Shown: in pieces, positions 63,258 to 64,000 of the stretch
How the letters are laid out: each line of letters opens with the position of its first letter
Position numbering within the stretch: position 1 is the stretch's first letter
Source of the DNA: CAZWBR01 sp964632305
GTDB lineage: Bacteria; Bacteroidota; Bacteroidia; Bacteroidales; Prolixibacteraceae
Reading direction: 5' to 3'
DNA: 64,000 bases
Assembly (NCBI GenBank): GCA_964632305.1
Contig: CAZWBR010000003.1
Coordinates: forward strand, 62,001 to 126,000
The notes under the pieces: generated by a model
The model's database searches: none
Told to the model about the DNA's origin: nothing
What the model saw: the letters and a program-made list of their open reading frames with translations, nothing else
Program-made: the position numbers and the translations under genes

Positions 63258-64000
63258 ATGAATTGGTCAGAGGTGAAATGGGGAATTATTGGTTGCGGTA
63301 ACGTTACGGAGGTGAAAAGCGGGCCTGCCTTTCAAAATGCAGCCCATTCCTCTCTCGTTGCCGTGATGCGCCGTTCGGCTCTGTTAGCCGAAGATTATGC
63401 CAAAAGACATGGTGTACCACGTTGGTATTCCAATGTCAACGACCTGATTAACGATCCGGAAGTAAATGCCGTTTATGTAGCCACCCCTCCGGACACCCAT
63501 GCCGAATATGCCATACATGCTATGCGGGCCGGGAAAGCGGTCTATGTCGAAAAACCGATGGCCCGTAATCATCCCGAGTGTCTGGAGATGCTCCGGGTCT
63601 CCGAAATAACCGGGATGCCGCTGTTCGTGGCTTACTACCGAAGAGCGTTACCCGGATTTATTAAAGTAAAAGAATTGATAGAAGCAGGGGCGATCGGGAA
63701 AGTACGATTGGCCAATATACAACTGATTCGTCCGGCAGAGGAAGATCTGTCCGGCGATGTCCTGCCCTGGCGGTTGCAGCCCGAGATCAGCGGAGGTGGC
63801 TTCTTCTTCGATCTGGCCTCCCACGCGCTCGATTTTCTTGACTATCTCTTCGGCCCCATAGGAAAGGTCAGGGCCAACACGATTAACCTGGGCGGTAAGT
63901 ACAGGGCCGAGGATACCGTTTTGGCCAACTGGATTCACGAGAGCGGCATAGCCGGAAGCGGATCCTGGTGTTTTGTCGCCTCCGAACAAAGCCGGACCGA
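63258..64000 (+). CDS. Gfo/Idh/MocA-family oxidoreductase (partial)
   Basis: Open frame from ATG 63258 running off the window (247 codons seen). It has a Rossmann motif WGIIGCGNVTEVKSGPAFQ, then NDPEVNAVYVATPPDTHAEY, the cofactor/substrate motif VYVEKPMARNHPE, and the start of the C-terminal domain (SGGGFFFDLASHALDFLDY). NAD(P)-dependent sugar or sugar-acid dehydrogenase. Last visible gene of the rightward hexuronate unit. Confidence 0.9.
   Translation, partial: MNWSEVKWGIIGCGNVTEVKSGPAFQNAAHSSLVAVMRRSALLAEDYAKRHGVPRWYSNVNDLINDPEVNAVYVATPPDTHAEYAIHAMRAGKAVYVEKPMARNHPECLEMLRVSEITGMPLFVAYYRRALPGFIKVKELIEAGAIGKVRLANIQLIRPAEEDLSGDVLPWRLQPEISGGGFFFDLASHALDFLDYLFGPIGKVRANTINLGGKYRAEDTVLANWIHESGIAGSGSWCFVASEQSRT

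Overview
The window looks like chromosomal DNA of a free-living, polysaccharide-degrading member of the Bacteroidota, probably in or near Bacteroidales/Marinilabiliales. The support is Bacteroidota-type -7 boxes (TAnnTTTG) before several genes, a zinc-free type B ribosomal protein L31, UxaE-type hexuronate metabolism, secreted GH43 and CE1 enzymes, and several protein families that I associate with this phylum. The assignment below phylum level is a guess. Most of the window is ordinary core or metabolic DNA with long repeat-rich spacers. One block, about 19.0-27.2 kb, is clearly accessory.

Layout. 0.5-4.3 kb: secreted alpha/beta hydrolase, Crp-family regulator, GH43 enzyme, unknown helical protein. 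4.3-5.1 kb: composite inverted-repeat element. 5.1-17.1 kb: nudC, a MarR/P-type ATPase operon, a flavodoxin pair with a TfoX C-terminal protein, an exported unknown, a dicarboxylate/glutamate symporter, a uracil permease, and two tandem exported paralogues. 17.5-19.1 kb: AT-rich glutamate-synthase-like gene. 19.1-25.2 kb: mobile region with two reconstructed integron-type gene cassettes. The first carries a three-gene ABC-3C-type conflict/defence operon (PD-(D/E)xK-like nuclease, small middle component, zinc-hook ABC ATPase). 25.2-26.8 kb: broken tyrosine recombinase, broken FGE-sulfatase-domain gene, small winged-helix regulator and membrane protein pair. 27.2-30.7 kb: GH43 plus CE1 esterase, probably arabinoxylan-type degradation. 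30.7-35.0 kb: two repeat-packed spacers around a homocysteine S-methyltransferase-like gene and a flippase-like membrane protein. 35.0-47.0 kb: core genes (lon, rpmE2, GNAT-like gene, HEAT-like gene, tRNA-His, EamA transporter, cysteine-cluster protein, cmk, ispH, pfkA, CPA2 antiporter). 47.1-50.7 kb: outer membrane beta-barrel and a DUF4914 P-loop protein. 51.4-64.0 kb: hexuronate utilisation.

The hexuronate block is divergent. Leftward, uxaE-uxaC-kdgK-eda-transporter would import hexuronate, isomerise and epimerise it, phosphorylate 2-keto-3-deoxygluconate and split KDPG. Rightward lie a LacI regulator, an SDR oxidoreductase (probable fructuronate reductase), a second PfkB kinase, an orphan four-helix-bundle gene on a repeat-flanked insertion, a LarA-like nickel-pincer racemase homologue and a Gfo/Idh/MocA oxidoreductase cut by the window end. 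Two near-identical palindromes in the divergent promoter are probable LacI operators. Mannonate dehydratase (UxuA) is not in the window.

Best leads: (1) the ABC-3C operon with reciprocal attC-like cassette ends; (2) a LarA homologue in a uronate cluster with the catalytic residue spacing of lactate racemase; (3) a four-helix-bundle gene flanked by 36-bp direct repeats; (4) four intergenic arrays with a strict 11-bp period; (5) a TA-flanked inverted-repeat family including a perfect 297-bp duplication 27 kb apart.
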